From Daejeonella sp. H1SJ63 (GTDB lineage: Bacteria; Bacteroidota; Bacteroidia; Sphingobacteriales; Sphingobacteriaceae): 64,000 nucleotides of DNA. The DNA is taken from the NCBI RefSeq assembly GCF_029360775.1, contig NZ_JARKMZ010000042.1, forward strand, positions 1 to 64,000. Reading direction: 5' to 3'. The first letter of the stretch is position 1. Each line of letters begins with the position of its first letter. Below the pieces are notes generated by a model. It saw only the letters and a list, made by a program, of their open reading frames with translations, ran no database searches and had not been told where the DNA came from. A program made the translations under genes and the position numbers. This document shows, one piece after another, positions 62,338 through 64,000 of this stretch.

Positions 62338-64000
62338 ATGACAAATAAGCTACGCAAGCTCCGGTTCGCGGCATTGACTGCATTGGCAATTGCATCCAGT
62401 CTGAACAATTTACAGGCTCAGGACCGAAAAAAGGGTAATGCTCCGGCTCCGGAAGCTGCTAAACCGGTAACACCCCCGGCACCTTCTGCTCCAAAGAGTG
62501 GAATAAAACCCTATAAAGAGGTCATCACGGATAAAGCAAAGACAGATAATGGATTATTCAAGGTACATCGACTGGATGGTAAATATTTCTTTGAGATTCC
62601 TGATTCTTTGTTCAATCGTGAAATGCTGGTAGTTACAAGATATTCCAAAGCACCAGCTGTTGACGGCACCTATGGTGGTGAAGAACTAAATGAGCAAATC
62701 TGGAAATGGCAGAAGAGGGATAAGCAGGTATTTATCAGGGTTCCGTCTTACAGAAATATCGCTGCAGAGAATTCAGATATGCTTCAGTCTGTTAAAAACT
62801 CCAATCTCGATGCAGTACTTTCCTCCTTCGATATCAAAGCGATCAACAGGGATTCAAATTCTGTTGTAATCGATGTCACCGACCTCTATGCAAAAGATGT
62901 ACAGTCGCTTGGATTACCGCAACAGGTAAGAACTCAATATAAAATAACCACGATGGATGAAAGCCGTACCTATGTGGATACGATAAAGTCTTACCCTGTC
63001 AATATTGAAGTCCGCTCATTAAAAACTTATCGTGCAACTGATCCTCCGGGTGATAAAACTTTGGGCTCAATGACGGTTGAGATTCATAACTCCATGTTAT
63101 TGCTACCAAAGGTTCCTTTCAAACCACGTTTTTCGGATGATAGAGTGGGATTTTTCGGACAAAGCCAGACTGATTACGGACTGGATGCTCAAAAAGCACA
63201 GGTAACCCGTTATATCCACCGCTGGAAGCTGGAACCTAAAGATCCCGAAGCATATAAGCGCGGTGAGCTGGTTGAACCTAAAAAACAAATTGTTTACTAT
63301 ATCGATCCTGCAACCCCGGTAAAATGGAGACCGTATCTGATTGATGGTGTTAAGGATTGGAATGCAGCCTTTGAAGCAGCAGGCTTTAAGAATGCAATTA
63401 CAGCTCTTGAACCACCAACTAACGATCCGGACTGGTCGCCGGAAGATGCGCGTTATTCAGTAATCCGATATTTTGCGTCAAATATCGCCAATGCTTACGG
63501 TCCGCATATTTCAGATCCCCGTTCAGGTGAGATTATGGAATCTGATATTGGCTGGTATCACAATGTGATGAACCTTCTTCGTAACTGGTTTTTCGTACAA
63601 ACTGCCGCGATCAATCCTGAAGCAAGAAATCCTAAATTCAAAGACGAGCTGATGGGCCAGCTTATCCGGTTTGTTTCATCGCATGAAGTTGGACATACTC
63701 TTGGTCTGCCTCATAACTTTGGATCCAGCGTTGCCTATCCGGTAGACTCATTACGCTCAGCATCATTCACAAAAAGAATGGGAGGAACAGCACCATCCAT
63801 CATGGATTATGCCCGTTTCAATTATATCGCTCAGCCCGGAGATGAGGGTGTAGTTTTATACCCGGGTATTGGCGAATACGATAAATGGGCGGTTAAATGG
63901 GGATATAGCTGGTTCGACAATAAAACTCCGGAAGAAGAGGCTGCCATTCTCAATAAATGGACAATTGAAAGAGCAGGCAAGCCTGTTTATTTCTACGGTC
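62338..64000 (+). CDS. Zinc-dependent metalloprotease (DUF5117/DUF5118/DUF4953 type), 3' truncated by window end
   Basis: At least 554 residues, open to the window edge. A signal peptide (ending NNLQAQ) is followed by a proline/alanine-rich linker (30-60), a beta-rich pre-domain (about 60-300; PDSLFNREMLVVTRYSK, cited by FNREMLVVTR) and a metzincin zinc motif HEVGHTLGLPH (HExxHxxGxxH) at about 451-461, with a downstream methionine turn in SIMDYARF. This is the layout of the large secreted Bacteroidota metalloproteases of the DUF5117-DUF4953 type. Normal members reach about 830 residues, so some 280 lie beyond the window. Very likely genuine. Confidence 0.92.
   Translation, partial: MTNKLRKLRFAALTALAIASSLNNLQAQDRKKGNAPAPEAAKPVTPPAPSAPKSGIKPYKEVITDKAKTDNGLFKVHRLDGKYFFEIPDSLFNREMLVVTRYSKAPAVDGTYGGEELNEQIWKWQKRDKQVFIRVPSYRNIAAENSDMLQSVKNSNLDAVLSSFDIKAINRDSNSVVIDVTDLYAKDVQSLGLPQQVRTQYKITTMDESRTYVDTIKSYPVNIEVRSLKTYRATDPPGDKTLGSMTVEIHNSMLLLPKVPFKPRFSDDRVGFFGQSQTDYGLDAQKAQVTRYIHRWKLEPKDPEAYKRGELVEPKKQIVYYIDPATPVKWRPYLIDGVKDWNAAFEAAGFKNAITALEPPTNDPDWSPEDARYSVIRYFASNIANAYGPHISDPRSGEIMESDIGWYHNVMNLLRNWFFVQTAAINPEARNPKFKDELMGQLIRFVSSHEVGHTLGLPHNFGSSVAYPVDSLRSASFTKRMGGTAPSIMDYARFNYIAQPGDEGVVLYPGIGEYDKWAVKWGYSWFDNKTPEEEAAILNKWTIERAGKPVYFYG

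Overview
The window is chromosomal DNA of a Bacteroidota bacterium, most likely of the Sphingobacteriales (Pedobacter/Daejeonella-like; the family-level guess is tentative). The evidence is an LpxC-FabZ fusion, SusC-like TonB-dependent receptors with carboxypeptidase-like N-termini, a DUF4249 lipoprotein, the type IX secretion regulator PorX, glutaminyl-tRNA synthetase, weak Shine-Dalgarno sequences, and several promoters of the Bacteroidota type (TTTG, about 19-24 bp, TAnnTTTG). Coding density is high. I see no rRNA, tRNA, CRISPR array, prophage or transposase. Most of the window is housekeeping DNA with several accessory modules.

Layout. 1-349: non-coding, with a dispersed repeat. 350-7831: signalling block, with a response regulator facing a five-gene operon that encodes a GNAT/acyl-homoserine-lactone-synthase-like enzyme, a ThiF(E1)-nitroreductase fusion, a 7TMR-DISM histidine kinase, a receiver-kinase hybrid and a lone receiver. 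This is the best candidate for an undescribed system, a putative small-molecule synthesis-and-sensing cassette. 7851-12862: M49-like peptidase lipoprotein, TonB-dependent receptor and DUF4249 partner. 12872-14918: nitric-oxide response cluster (ferredoxin, RIC/YtfE, truncated haemoglobin, Rrf2 regulator) with a dyad in the divergent promoter region. 15051-23804: amidase, GlnS, B12-binding protein, crotonase, NtrC-type regulator, YtxH/holin-like envelope trio, GDP-fucose synthase, TrmB and an alkyltransferase-like protein. 23846-28075: AhpD-like protein, Tag, PolA, then a scar joining the start of glgA to the end of glgC. 28090-34904: YbaB, receiver, beta-lactamase-like hydrolase, FumC, S1/P1 nuclease, LMW phosphatase and HisS, which contains a 7-bp tandem repeat. 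34907-43538: hydrolases, an atypical Rieske/beta-barrel/YceI operon, and a TonB receptor with a small CxxC protein. 43820-48876: GntP permease, Gfo/Idh oxidoreductase, ExoIII, 5-FTHF cyclo-ligase, EF-P. 48978-52886: lipid A genes (lpxD, lpxC-fabZ, lpxA) plus a lone ABC ATPase. 52947-64000: HD hydrolase, PorX, TsaE, alanine dehydrogenase, VanX-like dipeptidase, an AONS-like PLP enzyme, DacB, an aspartyl protease with PDZ, and a zinc metalloprotease running off the window.

How the genes fit together. The NO cluster combines detoxification (haemoglobin), cluster repair (RIC plus ferredoxin) and a sensor (Rrf2 with three cysteines). Alkyltransferase-like protein, 3-methyladenine glycosylase and PolA form a loose alkylation-repair neighbourhood. 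Alanine dehydrogenase and the D-Ala-D-Ala dipeptidase suggest recycling of wall alanine to pyruvate. All functional calls are by recognition of motifs and family resemblance from memory; no database search was run.
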